From contig CAKUJN010000009.1 of the NCBI GenBank assembly GCA_934661735.1, positions 1 to 39,099 on the forward strand: a stretch of 39,099 nt of DNA, written 5' to 3'. A model generated the notes under the pieces. That model worked only from the letters and a program-made list of their open reading frames with translations, did no database searches and had not been told where the DNA came from. Of the stretch, positions 1 through 8,704 are shown one piece after another (positions within the stretch are counted from its first letter, which is position 1; every line of letters begins with the position of its first letter). The stretch is from an uncultured Oscillospiraceae bacterium. Its GTDB lineage: Bacteria; Bacillota; Clostridia; Oscillospirales; Oscillospiraceae. Made by a program: the position numbers and the translations under genes.

Positions 1-147
1 CAGGTCCCAGTAGAACACGCCGTTCATCTCAATATAGTTGTTCTCGAACCGGTGCAGCTCGCGCATCGTCAGCCTTTTCCCGTCAAACTGCCCCAGTATC
101 GCCCGCCCGTTCGACGCCCCTAAATCAAATGCCAGTAAATTGCGCAT
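1..147 (-). CDS. rhaB: Rhamnulokinase, N-terminal part (cut by window edge)
   Basis: ATP-dependent kinase that phosphorylates L-rhamnulose, the second catabolic step of rhamnose use in the cytoplasm. Only the first 49 codons are present. They begin MRNLLAFDLGASNGR, the phosphate-1 loop of the FGGY/ASKHA kinase fold (Asp8, Gly10, Ser12, Gly14), followed by a region ending NNYIEMNGVFYWDL, typical of RhaB. The ATG at 147-145 lies one base after the stop of the upstream aldolase gene, with an AGAAGG-like ribosome site inside that gene's end, so it is the distal cistron of the rhamnose operon. The gene continues beyond base 1. Family assignment is firm for an FGGY sugar kinase; rhamnulose as substrate is inferred mainly from rhaA and rhaM next door. 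Confidence 0.88.
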   Translation of the reverse strand, partial: MRNLLAFDLGASNGRAILGQFDGKRLTMRELHRFENNYIEMNGVFYWDL

Positions 148-148
148 A

Positions 149-1228
149 TCAGGCCTTCTTTCCCGCGAGGGATTTGCGGTATTTTTCGCTCTCCCAGTTG
201 GCAATGAACTTTTTCGCGGCCTCGCCCATCGTGGACAATTCATAGCCGGACTTGCGAATGTGCTCCATGATGAAGAAAACGGCGCTCAGCGTTTCGGTCA
301 GCGTCAGTGCCTTTCGGCCGTCCATCTGCATCAGCATTTCGCCCGTTTGGCTGCTGGCAACGGCCTGCCCGTCGGAAATACTGTCCGCATCAAGCCAGAA
401 CGTGTCCGTCAGGAACACCATCTGGTCGGGATACAGCGGCTGCGTCATCAGGAATTCCTGCGTATAGCCGCCGGTTCTGAACTGCTCTGCCAGATATGGC
501 ACGTCGGCGGCGTAAATACCGGCTGCCATTTCGCGCACGGCAATCTTCGGGAACGACGTGCCGGACAGACCGAACATCCGCGCAAGACGCTCGTTGGCGT
601 CGGTGTGGATGGCAAGCGCCGCGTCGGGATCGTCGTCGTGGACGATAATGCCGTGATTCTGCATGAGGATGACCGACGGAGCTTTGCCCGTTTCCTGTTC
701 CACGCGGCGAAGCTCGTCGCGGATGGCAAATGTCAGATTTGCGCCTGGGTCGGTGTAGGGCACCCAGCCCCATGTGTAACCGGCGCCGGCGAACGCCTGC
801 GCCGCGATCTGGCGGCAGGACATGGAGCAGGCGGCAAGATTGGCGTACACGCTGTGCGTGTGTACGACAAATGTTTTCAGAATCGAGTGGAAGCCCGCCT
901 CAACCGACGGCCGCAGATCGGCAAGGCCGTCGATGTGCCGGACGTCGGCTTTCGCGCGGGCCGAGCCCTCCTTTTCAATATCCACGAGCTGCGACGGCTC
1001 GGTCGTGAGATAGAAATTGCGCAGATCGGCGCTGTCCAGAACGGCATATGCCTTGTCGGGCCGGATGTCGCTGAGGCAGAAGCCGGAGGCCTTGATGGCC
1101 ATCAGTTCGCCGGAGAGCTTGACGGAGGTATTGCCGCCGCCGCCCTGCACATAGTCGGCGCGCGCGCCGACAGCCTGTGAAACGCGGGCAAAATCGGAAA
1201 GCAGCTTTGCGTGTTCTTCAAAAAACAT
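149..1228 (-). CDS. rhaD: Class II aldolase, probable L-rhamnulose-1-phosphate aldolase
   Basis: Likely cleaves L-rhamnulose-1-phosphate to dihydroxyacetone phosphate and L-lactaldehyde. The 359-residue protein shows class II aldolase/adducin features in order: a phosphate-binding GGGGNTS loop (about 29-35), a catalytic-site RPSVE followed by His (106-114), zinc ligands in VHTHS (His123, His125) and a third ligand in QNHG (His192). It is longer than E. coli RhaD (about 275) and lacks the dehydrogenase half of the bifunctional RhaE-type enzymes. A GTG nine bases upstream (1237) is open, but it overlaps the GAGGTG ribosome site, so the ATG at 1228 is preferred. It sits 12 bases after rhaA and one base before rhaB. 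The aldolase class is certain; the exact substrate is inferred from the operon. Confidence 0.85.
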   Translation of the reverse strand: MFFEEHAKLLSDFARVSQAVGARADYVQGGGGNTSVKLSGELMAIKASGFCLSDIRPDKAYAVLDSADLRNFYLTTEPSQLVDIEKEGSARAKADVRHIDGLADLRPSVEAGFHSILKTFVVHTHSVYANLAACSMSCRQIAAQAFAGAGYTWGWVPYTDPGANLTFAIRDELRRVEQETGKAPSVILMQNHGIIVHDDDPDAALAIHTDANERLARMFGLSGTSFPKIAVREMAAGIYAADVPYLAEQFRTGGYTQEFLMTQPLYPDQMVFLTDTFWLDADSISDGQAVASSQTGEMLMQMDGRKALTLTETLSAVFFIMEHIRKSGYELSTMGEAAKKFIANWESEKYRKSLAGKKA

Positions 1229-1240
1229 ATCCGGCACCTC

Positions 1241-2448
1241 TTATCGACGGCTCAGCACATCGGCCTCATAGCGGCTGATTTCGCTGAAATAGTCCGCCGG
1301 CACGTTTTCACGGCTGAGATATTCCTCCCACACCGCGCCGAACGGCATGGTTTTCAGCTCCTCCTGACGGACCATCAGCTCGGTGAAGTTATTTTTGTCC
1401 TGAAGCGCCTTCAGCGTTTTCGGCTCAAGCAGGGCGTACAGCAGCGCCTTCTGCACCGAACGCAGACCCGTGACCCACGCGGAGATGCGGTTGATGGACG
1501 CGTCAAAATAGTCGGTTGCCAGGAACACACGGTCCAGCGCGTCCGCACGGACGACCTCCTTCATCATTTCGCGTGTCTCGTCGTCAAACAGAACCACATG
1601 GTCGCTGTCCCAGCGCATCGGACGCGTGATGTGCAGCGCCAGACGGTCGTTGAACAGAAGCATGGAGCTGATCTTGTCGGAGACAAGCTCGGTGGGGTGA
1701 TATGGCGGGTATTGACATAGTTCGTGCAGAATTCAGCCGAGCCGACGGTGTAGGCCTCCAGACCGATGCCGAAAACCTTGGATTCGATGCACGGGAAAAC
1801 CTTTGTCTTGTCATAGGGAACGGAAAGAATCTCATCCATCGACTGCGCATAGCGGCGGCGGGGAGAGAGACGGTCGGCCGGATAGTCCTTATAGCCGTCG
1901 GGAATCCAGAAATTGATGACGCAGGGCTTGCCGGTCTGCTCGGCAAAATACTCTGCAATTTCCATGCAGCGTCTGCCGTGCTCAACCCAGAAATGACGGA
2001 CCGTCTCATCCGGAGAGGAGAGCGTCAGGCCGTTTTTGACCATCGGATGGGAGAAATAGGTGGGATTAAAGTCGATACCGAGACCGCGTGCGTTGGCATA
2101 CTCGACCCATTTGGCGAAGTGCTTCGGCTGGAGCGCGTCGCGGTCGGCAAACTCGCCATCCTCAAAAATGGCGTAGCTTGCGTGCAGATTGAGCTTCTTT
2201 TTGCCCGGGGTCAGACGCAGAACCTCGTCAAAGTCGGCCATGAGCTGTTCGGGCGTCGTGGCCTTGCCGGGGTAGTTGCCGGTGGTCTGAATGCCGCCGG
2301 AGAGAGCCTCCTTCGCGTCAAAGCCGACGACGTCGTCGCCCTGCCAGCAGTGGACGGAGACGGTCACGTCCTTCAGCCGCGCCATCACAGCCTCGGTGTC
2401 CACGCCAAGCGCGGCGTAGCGTTCCTTTGCAAGCGTATAAGCGTTCAT
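1241..2448 (-). pseudogene. rhaA: L-rhamnose isomerase, disrupted by an out-of-frame deletion
   Basis: L-rhamnose isomerase converts L-rhamnose to L-rhamnulose with two divalent metals in a TIM barrel. The start (ATG at 2448 behind GGAGGATTTTAC) and the first 248 residues are normal, including KLNLHASYAIFEDG and ESKVFGIGLEAYTVGSAEF. The reading frame then breaks at about 1697-1705. The family normally has about 11 residues between the Arg of the (M/N)TR segment and HPTE, including the CLDAGH motif that carries metal-binding Asp and His residues. Here only five bases (CATAT) lie between the Arg codon and HPTELVSDKIS, so about 28 bp are missing. The remaining 152 residues to the TAA at 1241 continue in the other frame (RPMRWDSDHVVLFDDE, FDASINRISAW). 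An intact gene would encode about 411 residues, as expected. This is either a real null allele or a local assembly or sequencing deletion. Confidence 0.9.
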
Positions 2449-2526
2449 GTAAAATCCTCCTTGTATGTCTGAACTGTTATATGTATGGTTTGCATTGCTT
2501 TCATGTGCTTCCGGCAGCCGCCGCGG

Positions 2527-2841
2527 TCAGTCAAAGAAAAAGACCTGCCGCATCAGCGGCTGCGCGCCGGTTTCGGGGTCCATCTCCATGACCATGACGT
2601 CCTTCATATACGCGTTCCAGCGGTCGACGACAGGGCTTTCGGCCTGTATGCGCGCGGCCTCGGCGATGCTGTCGCACTCATAATAGCCGAACAGCTCGTT
2701 TCCCACGTTCCAGATGGTATAGTTGCGGATTCCAGCCCTGTGCAGGACCTCCTTCATCTCCGGCCAGATTTCATTGTGGCGGCGGACATACTCATCCAGC
2801 ATGTCCGGAAGTACGGTTGCCTTCCATGCGTAGCGCTCCAT
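2527..2841 (-). CDS. rhaM: L-rhamnose mutarotase
   Basis: Interconverts the alpha and beta anomers of L-rhamnose so that the isomerase receives its preferred form. The 104-residue length matches the YiiL/RhaM family. The protein begins MERYAWKATV, has RRHNEIWPEM with His22 at the position of the catalytic His of E. coli RhaM, and has the characteristic YTIWNVGNELFGYYE strand region in the middle. The frame is open upstream to an earlier ATG at 2871, but the ATG at 2841 has a strong GGGAGG ribosome site seven to eight bases away and gives the family start. It is the first gene of the rhamnose operon, 78 bases ahead of rhaA, and diverges from the AraC regulator. Confidence 0.93.
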   Translation of the reverse strand: MERYAWKATVLPDMLDEYVRRHNEIWPEMKEVLHRAGIRNYTIWNVGNELFGYYECDSIAEAARIQAESPVVDRWNAYMKDVMVMEMDPETGAQPLMRQVFFFD

Positions 2842-2876
2842 AATTTCCTCCCTGTTTGGATGGTTTTTCACATTCC

Positions 2877-2905
2877 ATTATAGAAATCCGCAGGGAAGTG
2901 TGGTA
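2877..2905 (-). promoter_or_regulatory. Probable promoter of the rhaM-rhaA-rhaD-rhaB operon
   Basis: On the minus strand a perfect TATAAT lies at 2882-2877. The base 17 positions upstream begins TACCAC, a poor -35 box. A strong -10 with a weak -35 fits a promoter that needs an activator such as the divergent AraC-type protein. No operator repeat was firmly recognised. Confidence 0.55.
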
Positions 2906-2960
2906 TCATAGCCTTGCCCAGAAATATCAGAATCTTGCTGTTTCGGAAAAGAGGTCCCGC

Positions 2961-3866
2961 ATGGAGGTCGTACACTATAATCTCGACATGACGCCCGAGT
3001 CGGAGTGGGCGATTGTCTCAGCCGGCGCGTTTGCAAAAGACAACCTGCTGTATTTACAGGAGGTGGGACATTTCATTTCTGGACGAAATTACTATACCGT
3101 CCGGAAAAGCCTGGATTCGTATCTGGTCAAGCTGACGCTGGCCGGACGCGGAATATTGGAATATGGCGGAGAAATTTACCAACTTCCGGCGGGGAGCTTT
3201 TTCTGGATCGACTGTCAGGCACCGCAGAATTATTACACCGATCCGGAGAGCGGACGCTGGGATGTGCTGTGGTTTCACTTCAACGGCGCGACGGCAAAGG
3301 CGTACTATCAGGCGTTTCTGGCGCAGACGCGCGGCCGTGCGGCCGCGTCGCTCCCCGTGGACAGTCCGGTTTCCGAGCAGATGAGCGCGCTTTTGACGCT
3401 GGCGGCGGAGGATGAGAACGAGCAGGAACGCGATCTGGAGGCATCAGCGCTGCTGACGTCGATCGCGTGCGCGCTGATCCGGTTTTCCGCACCGGCCGGT
3501 GTGCAGCCGGTTCCGCTGGTTATGCGGCGCGTGCGGCAGTTCCTGCACGACCGGTATACGCAGAAAATCGGACTGGACGGGCTGGCGGCGGAGTTCAACG
3601 TCAGCAAGTACCATTTGCAGCGGAGCTTCCGGCGCTATTTCGGCCAGTCGCCCGGGGAATATCTGATGAAGCTGCGCATGTCGCGCGCAAAGGAGCTGCT
3701 GCGTGCAACTGACCTGCCGGTTTCGGAGGTCGCCTACCGCGTCGGCATGGACAACACCAGCTATTTCATCAGCGTTTTTCACAGCCGCGAGGGCGCAACG
3801 CCGCAGCAGTACCGCCGCAGCTGGTCCCCCTCGCCGGAGCGGCGGCAGAGTGCTGTTCAGGAATAA
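2961..3866 (+). CDS. AraC-family transcriptional regulator, probable rhamnose regulator
   Basis: A 301-residue DNA-binding regulator. The N-terminal half is a cupin-like AraC ligand-binding domain (about 25-150, with LPAGSFFWIDC and DVLWFHFNG). The C-terminal part, from about residue 190, carries the two helix-turn-helix units: LDGLAAEFNVSKYHLQRSFRRYFG, with its usual GQSPGEYLMKLRMSRAKELL linker helix, and then VSEVAYRVGMDNTSYFISVF. The frame is open to an ATG at 2856, but the ATG at 2961 has a GAGG site at 2951-2954 and gives a normal start. It diverges from rhaM, so control of the rhamnose operon in response to L-rhamnose is the natural inference. Sequence alone does not show whether it is a RhaR- or RhaS-type protein. 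Confidence 0.88.
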   Translation: MEVVHYNLDMTPESEWAIVSAGAFAKDNLLYLQEVGHFISGRNYYTVRKSLDSYLVKLTLAGRGILEYGGEIYQLPAGSFFWIDCQAPQNYYTDPESGRWDVLWFHFNGATAKAYYQAFLAQTRGRAAASLPVDSPVSEQMSALLTLAAEDENEQERDLEASALLTSIACALIRFSAPAGVQPVPLVMRRVRQFLHDRYTQKIGLDGLAAEFNVSKYHLQRSFRRYFGQSPGEYLMKLRMSRAKELLRATDLPVSEVAYRVGMDNTSYFISVFHSREGATPQQYRRSWSPSPERRQSAVQE

Positions 3867-3898
3867 AAACAGGCGCGTCCACACGGATGCGCCTGTTT
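3867..3898 (+). terminator. Intrinsic terminator after the AraC gene
   Basis: A near-perfect hairpin begins right after the stop codon: AAACAGGCGC at 3867-3876 pairs with GCGCCTGTTT at 3889-3898, and GTCC/GGAT extend the stem to 14 pairs around an ACAC loop. It is A-rich before and T-rich after the stem, so it may act in both directions. Confidence 0.85.
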
Positions 3899-3905
3899 CA
3901 GATTC

Positions 3906-3949
3906 CCCGAATGCGCCGGACCGGCACCTCCGGTGTCAACTGGAAACGT
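3906..3949 (-). repeat. Solo half-unit of the dispersed intergenic repeat
   Basis: Read on the minus strand, this stretch contains TTTCCAGTTGACACCGGAGG, matching the outer end unit of the large repeats at about 10.7 kb, 23.0 kb and 38.7 kb. It lies directly beyond the terminator hairpin of the ABC transporter gene, in the gap between two convergent genes. It is the most diverged of the units seen here. Confidence 0.55.
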
Positions 3950-3973
3950 CGGGCGGGCAGAGCAGCCCGCCCG
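3950..3973 (-). terminator. Hairpin after the ABC transporter gene
   Basis: CGGGCGGGC at 3950-3958 pairs with GCCCGCCCG at 3965-3973 around AGAGCA, starting about eight bases past the TAA of the transporter. There is no real T-run on the minus strand, so termination is likely but not certain. The same position beside the half-unit is taken by GC-rich hairpins in the larger repeat copies. Confidence 0.5.
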
Positions 3974-3980
3974 CTGCATT

Positions 3981-6941
3981 TTATTCCGTGCGAAGTGCAA
4001 CGACGGGGTCCTTCCGCGCGGCGATGCGCGAAGGAATCAGGCCCGCAATGAATGTCAGCAGCATGGAAATGGCAATCAGGACGGCGCCTGCCGCGGCGGG
4101 CAGCGACGCGCCGAGCGACGCGATCCCCGTCAGGTGCCGGACGACGGCGTTGATCGGGAGAATCAGGACCAGCGTCAGACCGATACCGATCAGACCGGCA
4201 ATCAGCCCCTCGATAAGTGTTTCGGCGTTGAATACGCGCGAAATGTCGCGCTTTGACGCACCGATGGCGCGCAGAATACCGATTTCCTTTGTGCGCTCCA
4301 GCACGGAGATATAGGTGATGATGCCGATCATGATCGACGAAACAACCAGAGAAATCGCCACAAACGCGATCAGTACATAGGAAATGGCATTGATGATCGT
4401 TGTAATCGAGCTCATCAGAAGCGCCACATAGTCGGTGTAGGTGATTTCATCCTCCTCGCCCACGGCTGCGTTATAGTCCGCAATCGCGTCGGCGATAGCG
4501 TCCTTGCCGGCGAATGTGGCGGTGTAGAGCTTGACCGAGGATGGGCTTTCCATGTCCACATAGCCCAGCAGCGAGAGATTGTCCTCAAAGGTGGAATCGG
4601 AGTACGCAGGCGGCACATAGCTGTCGTACAGCAGCTCGATCTGGTCGTCGCGCAGCGTATCGGCGTCCAGCATTGCGGCCAGCTGCTCAGCCGGAATGGA
4701 CTGAAGCTGTGCCTGCACGCCCTCGGCAAACTGCTGTGCGGCGGCCTCGCGGATGGACTGCTCCACATAGGAAAAGAGCGTCTCGTCGTCCATCTGGTCA
4801 ATGTACGACTGGATTTCCGACGCTTCCACACCCATTTCCGCGGCGTAGGCGTCGGCCATCTGCTGCCGGATGGTTTCGCGCGTCATGCCCTCCATGGCCT
4901 GACTGACCGCCATGTCAAGGTACTCCGCACTGGGAACGCCGGCCGCGGCCAGATACATTTCCGCCTTTTCCGCCGCGGAGGCATCCGGAAGGAGCGCCGC
5001 AACGGCGGCGCGCTTTTCATCTGCATCCGGCTCGGCGTCATCGTCCGTGCGGAACGGCAGGGCGGTCAGAACGTCGGTGGCGGGATCGTCCAGCTGCGCC
5101 TGCACGATCTCCTGTCCGGCGGTCGTGCGGATGACATAGTCGGTCAACAGCGTGGTATATCCGATTGAGCCGGACATCATCGACGACGCGGCGTCGGGAT
5201 TCGCGCGGACAATGCCGGAAATTTTCAGCGTTGTGCCGACAGAATCGGAATGGTACAGATAATCCATGCCCGCGTCGGTTGCGGACAGGTCGGTATAGCC
5301 GCCCGCGGCCTCGTCGCGGCGGTAGACCTCGCACGGCAGAATCAGCTTGAACGTGCGGCCGCAAAGCTCCTCATAGCTCCAGCTGGCGGCGTTGATATCC
5401 ACCTGCTTTTCATCCATCGCGTCCTGCATGGCCGACTCCATTTCGGCCTCGGTTTTCAGACCCATGGCGTACATGACCAGGTCGCTGATCTCATTGCTTT
5501 CGTTGACGATCAGCACGACCTCGTCATAGCGCTGCGGCCAGCTGCCGTAGAGCACATCGTACTGCGAACGGACCAGCTCGCTCACGGCCTCGCCGTTTTC
5601 ACCCGCGAGCATCTCCTCCCATACGTCCATCATGGTATAATAGCCGCCGAAGCGCGAAAAATACGAGCTGTAGTCGCCGCCGTACATGGCGGACATCATG
5701 TTCTGAAGCAGCTGCATCACATCGGCCTTGACGATGTTGCCGTCGCTGTCGGTCGTATAGATCGGCAGCGTCAGGTCATATGAATACTGGATGGCCGAGA
5801 GGCTGCCATGGATGGGGCTTTCCGGATCGTCCAGATATTCCTTGAAGCGGCGGAGGTTGTTCGTCTGCGTCTCGGCGGAGTTCAGGCTGTTCATCAGCTC
5901 GTACATGACCGTCGAGGCATAGATCCTGCCGTCCTCGTGCTCGGTTTCATCCTTTTTGCTGTTTTCGCCCATCATGGCCGTGACCATCGCGGACATGTCC
6001 GTGGACTCGGCCTCAATGGTGACGGGATAGGACGAAAGCGTGTCCTCCTGCACGTCGTCGATGTAATTCTGAATGCCGTTGGACAGCGACAGAATCAGCG
6101 CGATGCCGATAATGCCGATCGAGCCGGCAAAAGCCGTAAGGATGGTGCGCGTCTTTTTCGTCATCAGGTTGTTGAGCGACAGACCCAGCGCCGTAAAAAA
6201 CGACATGGAGGTCCTGCCCTGCGGCGCGGCGGGCGCGGCGGTCATGGCTGCGGCCTCATCGGCGGAGCAGGGCGCGGAGTCGCTGACGACGCTGCCGTCC
6301 AGCAGGCGGATGGTGCGCGTGGCGTATTTTGACGCAAGCTCGGGATTGTGCGTCACCATGATGACCAGCTTTTCTCTGGAAATCTCACGCAGAATGTCCA
6401 TGACCTGCACCGAGGTCTCCGAGTCCAGCGCGCCGGTCGGCTCATCGGCCAGCAGGATTTCCGGATCGTTGACCAGCGCGCGGGCAATGGCCACGCGCTG
6501 CATCTGTCCGCCGGACATCTGGTTCGGCTTTTTGTTCAGCTGATCGCCGAGGCCCACGCGCTCAAGCGCACGGACGGCGCGCGCACGGCGCTCGCGCCGT
6601 GAAACGCCGGAGAGCGTCAGCGCAAGCTCCACATTGCGCAGAACGCTCTGATGCGGGATGAGGTTGTAGCTCTGGAACACAAAGCCGATGGAATGATTGC
6701 GGTAGGCGTCCCAGTCGCGGTCGCGGAAGTCCTTTGTCGAGCGTCCGGAGATAAGCAGGTCGCCGGAGGTGTACTGGTCAAGGCCGCCGATGATGTTCAG
6801 AAGCGTCGTCTTTCCGCAGCCCGACGGGCCGAGGATGGCGACGAACTCCTGCCTGCGGAACGTGAGCGTGACGCCGCGCAGCGCGTGGACGACGCTGCCG
6901 CCGGCGGGGTAGTCCTTGACGATGTGGTTGAGCTGAAGCAT
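3981..6941 (-). CDS. MacB/FtsX-type ABC transporter, ATPase fused to permease
   Basis: A 986-residue single-chain exporter subunit. The N-terminal ATPase has Walker A GPSGCGKT (38-45), Q-loop Gln90, signature MSGGQ (142-146), Walker B ILLADE (162-167) and switch His198. A linker leads to transmembrane segment 1 (near GIIGIALILSLSNG). Then comes a very large Ala/Asp/Glu-rich extracytoplasmic region of roughly 500 residues. The chain ends with three hydrophobic segments of the FtsX core (SYVLIAFVAISLVVSSIMI onward) and the conserved RTKEIGILRAIGASKRDI cytoplasmic motif. This is the MacB/LolD superfamily, whose members drive mechanotransmission rather than classical transport. Dimerisation is expected, since one chain holds one ATPase and one permease. 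The substrate is unknown. The gene stands alone, with a GGTGAAGGA ribosome site. No adaptor or two-component genes are beside it, so bacitracin-type sensing is not supported. Confidence 0.88.
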   Translation of the reverse strand: MLQLNHIVKDYPAGGSVVHALRGVTLTFRRQEFVAILGPSGCGKTTLLNIIGGLDQYTSGDLLISGRSTKDFRDRDWDAYRNHSIGFVFQSYNLIPHQSVLRNVELALTLSGVSRRERRARAVRALERVGLGDQLNKKPNQMSGGQMQRVAIARALVNDPEILLADEPTGALDSETSVQVMDILREISREKLVIMVTHNPELASKYATRTIRLLDGSVVSDSAPCSADEAAAMTAAPAAPQGRTSMSFFTALGLSLNNLMTKKTRTILTAFAGSIGIIGIALILSLSNGIQNYIDDVQEDTLSSYPVTIEAESTDMSAMVTAMMGENSKKDETEHEDGRIYASTVMYELMNSLNSAETQTNNLRRFKEYLDDPESPIHGSLSAIQYSYDLTLPIYTTDSDGNIVKADVMQLLQNMMSAMYGGDYSSYFSRFGGYYTMMDVWEEMLAGENGEAVSELVRSQYDVLYGSWPQRYDEVVLIVNESNEISDLVMYAMGLKTEAEMESAMQDAMDEKQVDINAASWSYEELCGRTFKLILPCEVYRRDEAAGGYTDLSATDAGMDYLYHSDSVGTTLKISGIVRANPDAASSMMSGSIGYTTLLTDYVIRTTAGQEIVQAQLDDPATDVLTALPFRTDDDAEPDADEKRAAVAALLPDASAAEKAEMYLAAAGVPSAEYLDMAVSQAMEGMTRETIRQQMADAYAAEMGVEASEIQSYIDQMDDETLFSYVEQSIREAAAQQFAEGVQAQLQSIPAEQLAAMLDADTLRDDQIELLYDSYVPPAYSDSTFEDNLSLLGYVDMESPSSVKLYTATFAGKDAIADAIADYNAAVGEEDEITYTDYVALLMSSITTIINAISYVLIAFVAISLVVSSIMIGIITYISVLERTKEIGILRAIGASKRDISRVFNAETLIEGLIAGLIGIGLTLVLILPINAVVRHLTGIASLGASLPAAAGAVLIAISMLLTFIAGLIPSRIAARKDPVVALRTE

Positions 6942-7159
6942 TCCTTCACCTGATTTCAGTTAGAGTCGTCGAACAATTTCAAGCATATAAAACATATTTT
7001 ATGGAAGCGCGGGGAAAATTTCATGAACAGTCTGTAAAATCGCCGGCCGTCTCCGGATATACAAAAATTTTCAGGAATATACAAAAAAAGTAAGGTTCTG
7101 AAAATTGCCGGATGTAGAAAAAAGATGCGATTTTTTGGGCATTTTGGGTAAAATGATAC

Positions 7160-7188
7160 TGGACAGACGGTGCAAAATACAGTATAAT
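7160..7188 (+). promoter_or_regulatory. Promoter of gapA
   Basis: TGGACA at 7160-7165 and TATAAT at 7183-7188 are separated by exactly 17 bases, close to sigma-A consensus. This leaves an untranslated leader of about 70 bases before gapA. The upstream 6942-7159 stretch is AT-rich and holds no gene. Confidence 0.85.
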
Positions 7189-7266
7189 CTAGCCGGAAAA
7201 AAAGTATGCAAGTACTTTGTTCGCCGGAGCCTGCCAGTTCCGGTTTTATTTGAAGGAGGAAATATC

Positions 7267-8298
7267 ATGTCTGTTAAAGTTGCTATCAATGGTTTTGGTC
7301 GTATCGGCCGTCTGGCTTTCCGTCAGATGTTCGGCGCTGAGGGCTACGAGGTTGTTGCCATCAACGATCTGACCTCCGCGAAGATGCTTGCGCATCTGCT
7401 GAAGTATGACTCCACGCAGGGCAACTATGTCGCGCAGGGCCACACCGTCGATTTCCATGAGGGCGAGGGCGAGGACAACTACATCGTCGTCGACGGCAAG
7501 AAGATCGTCATCTACAAGATGCCGAACGCCGCTGATCTGCCCTGGGGCAAGCTGGGCGTTGACGTCGTGCTCGAGTGCACCGGCTTCTATACCAGCAAGG
7601 CCAAGGCTCAGGCCCATATCGACGCGGGCGCGCGCAAGGTCGTCATCTCCGCTCCGGCCGGCAACGATCTGCCCACCATCGTTTACAATGTCAACCACAA
7701 CACCCTGACCAAGGACGACACCATCATCTCCGCGGCCTCCTGCACCACCAACTGCCTCGCTCCGATGGCCAAGGCTCTGAACGATCTGGCTCCCATCGAG
7801 TCCGGCATTATGTGCACCATCCACGCCTACACCGGCGATCAGATGCCGCTGGACGGCCCGCAGCGCAAGGGTGACCTCCGCCGCTCCCGTGCATGCGCGG
7901 TCAACATCGTCCCCAACTCCACCGGTGCTGCCAAGGCCATCGGTCTGGTCATCCCCGAGCTGAACGGCAAGCTGATCGGCGCGGCACAGCGTGTTCCCAC
8001 CCCCACCGGCTCCACCACCATCCTCAACGCCGTCGTCAAGGGCAGCGTTACGGTTGAGCAGGTCAACGCCCAGATGAAGGCGGAAGCCACCGAGTCCTTC
8101 GGCTACAACACCGACGAGATCGTCTCCTCCGACGTCATCGGCATGCGCTTCGGCTCCCTGTTCGACGCTACCCAGACCATGGTTCTGGCGCTGCCGAACG
8201 GTGACACGCAGGTTCAGGTCGTCTCCTGGTACGACAACGAGAACTCCTATACCAGCCAGATGGTCCGTACCATCAAGTACTTCTCCGAGCTCGGCTGA
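7267..8298 (+). CDS. gapA: Glyceraldehyde-3-phosphate dehydrogenase, type I
   Basis: Oxidises and phosphorylates glyceraldehyde-3-phosphate to 1,3-bisphosphoglycerate with NAD+ in glycolysis. The protein has 343 residues. INGFGRIGR (7-15) is the dinucleotide-binding loop, Asp34 at the end of the second strand points to NAD rather than NADP, and [12 protein letters not shown] places the catalytic cysteine at 159. The ATG at 7267 follows a textbook AAGGAGG site; the frame is open further upstream but without a ribosome site. Codon use is strongly biased (many GCC, CTG, ATC, AAG), as expected for a highly expressed gene. It is monocistronic between its own promoter and terminator; pgk and tpi are not in the window. 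Confidence 0.98.
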   Translation: MSVKVAINGFGRIGRLAFRQMFGAEGYEVVAINDLTSAKMLAHLLKYDSTQGNYVAQGHTVDFHEGEGEDNYIVVDGKKIVIYKMPNAADLPWGKLGVDVVLECTGFYTSKAKAQAHIDAGARKVVISAPAGNDLPTIVYNVNHNTLTKDDTIISAASCTTNCLAPMAKALNDLAPIESGIMCTIHAYTGDQMPLDGPQRKGDLRRSRACAVNIVPNSTGAAKAIGLVIPELNGKLIGAAQRVPTPTGSTTILNAVVKGSVTVEQVNAQMKAEATESFGYNTDEIVSSDVIGMRFGSLFDATQTMVLALPNGDTQVQVVSWYDNENSYTSQMVRTIKYFSELG

Positions 8299-8316
8299 GT
8301 ATCTGTCAGGCATTCA

Positions 8317-8343
8317 GGCCCGCTGCACCGCAGCGGGCCTTTT
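8317..8343 (+). terminator. Intrinsic terminator of gapA
   Basis: GGCCCGCTGC (8317-8326) pairs perfectly with GCAGCGGGCC (8330-8339) around ACC and is followed by TTTT. Confidence 0.92.
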
Positions 8344-8453
8344 GCATTTCATCCGCGCGCCGCAGACACCGCGGCAGAACTGTAAAAGAAGCGCTCCGGC
8401 GAAGCCACTCCAGCTTCGATTTAAAATATCAGTAAAAAAATATCGGTTTCCTC

Positions 8454-8481
8454 TTGCATTTTCGGAAAAAGGCATTACAAT
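8454..8481 (+). promoter_or_regulatory. Probable promoter of folT-folC
   Basis: TTGCAT (8454-8459) and TACAAT (8476-8481) are spaced by 16 bases. Transcription would start near 8488, giving a leader of about 255 bases that contains the THF riboswitch. The stretch 8344-8453 between the gapA terminator and this promoter shows no gene. Confidence 0.65.
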
Positions 8482-8553
8482 GTATGCAGGAGTGAATTTA
8501 AGGGCAGGCAGATGTGACCCTGCTAATTTAACGAAACCATGCGTACCCGAACG

Positions 8554-8659
8554 TTGCATGAATGAGTAGAAATGGCGCGTCAAGTACCGGCTGGATGGGA
8601 GGTTGCCACCGGGCGAAGGGGGGTTCCCCGCGGTGCCATTTTCGCATCCGCTGAAGCAA
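8554..8659 (+). ncRNA. Tetrahydrofolate (THF) riboswitch aptamer
   Basis: The sequence follows the known THF riboswitch block by block. It has GAGTAGA at the 5' side, and AATGGC (8571-8576) pairs with GCCATT (8635-8640). CCGG plus TGG pair with CCA plus CCGG around the conserved GATGGGAGGTTG loop. Then come GCGAAG, a GGGG/CCCC stem, GCGGTG, and the 3' GCATCCGCT block. The outermost helix is weaker than in the Streptococcus folT example: only TTGC/GCAA at 8554-8557 and 8656-8659 close it cleanly. The position before a folate-type ECF S component and folC fits the known role of sensing reduced folates and turning down uptake. Confidence 0.88.
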
Positions 8660-8704
8660 ACAGAAATTGTACTGCACAGTTTCCCGCTTGTGAATTCATA
8701 TGTT

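Noticed and set aside
1564..1750. Programmed frameshifting to restore rhaA
   Set aside because: About nine conserved residues are absent as well as the frame being shifted, and there is no slippery heptamer; a deletion explains it better.
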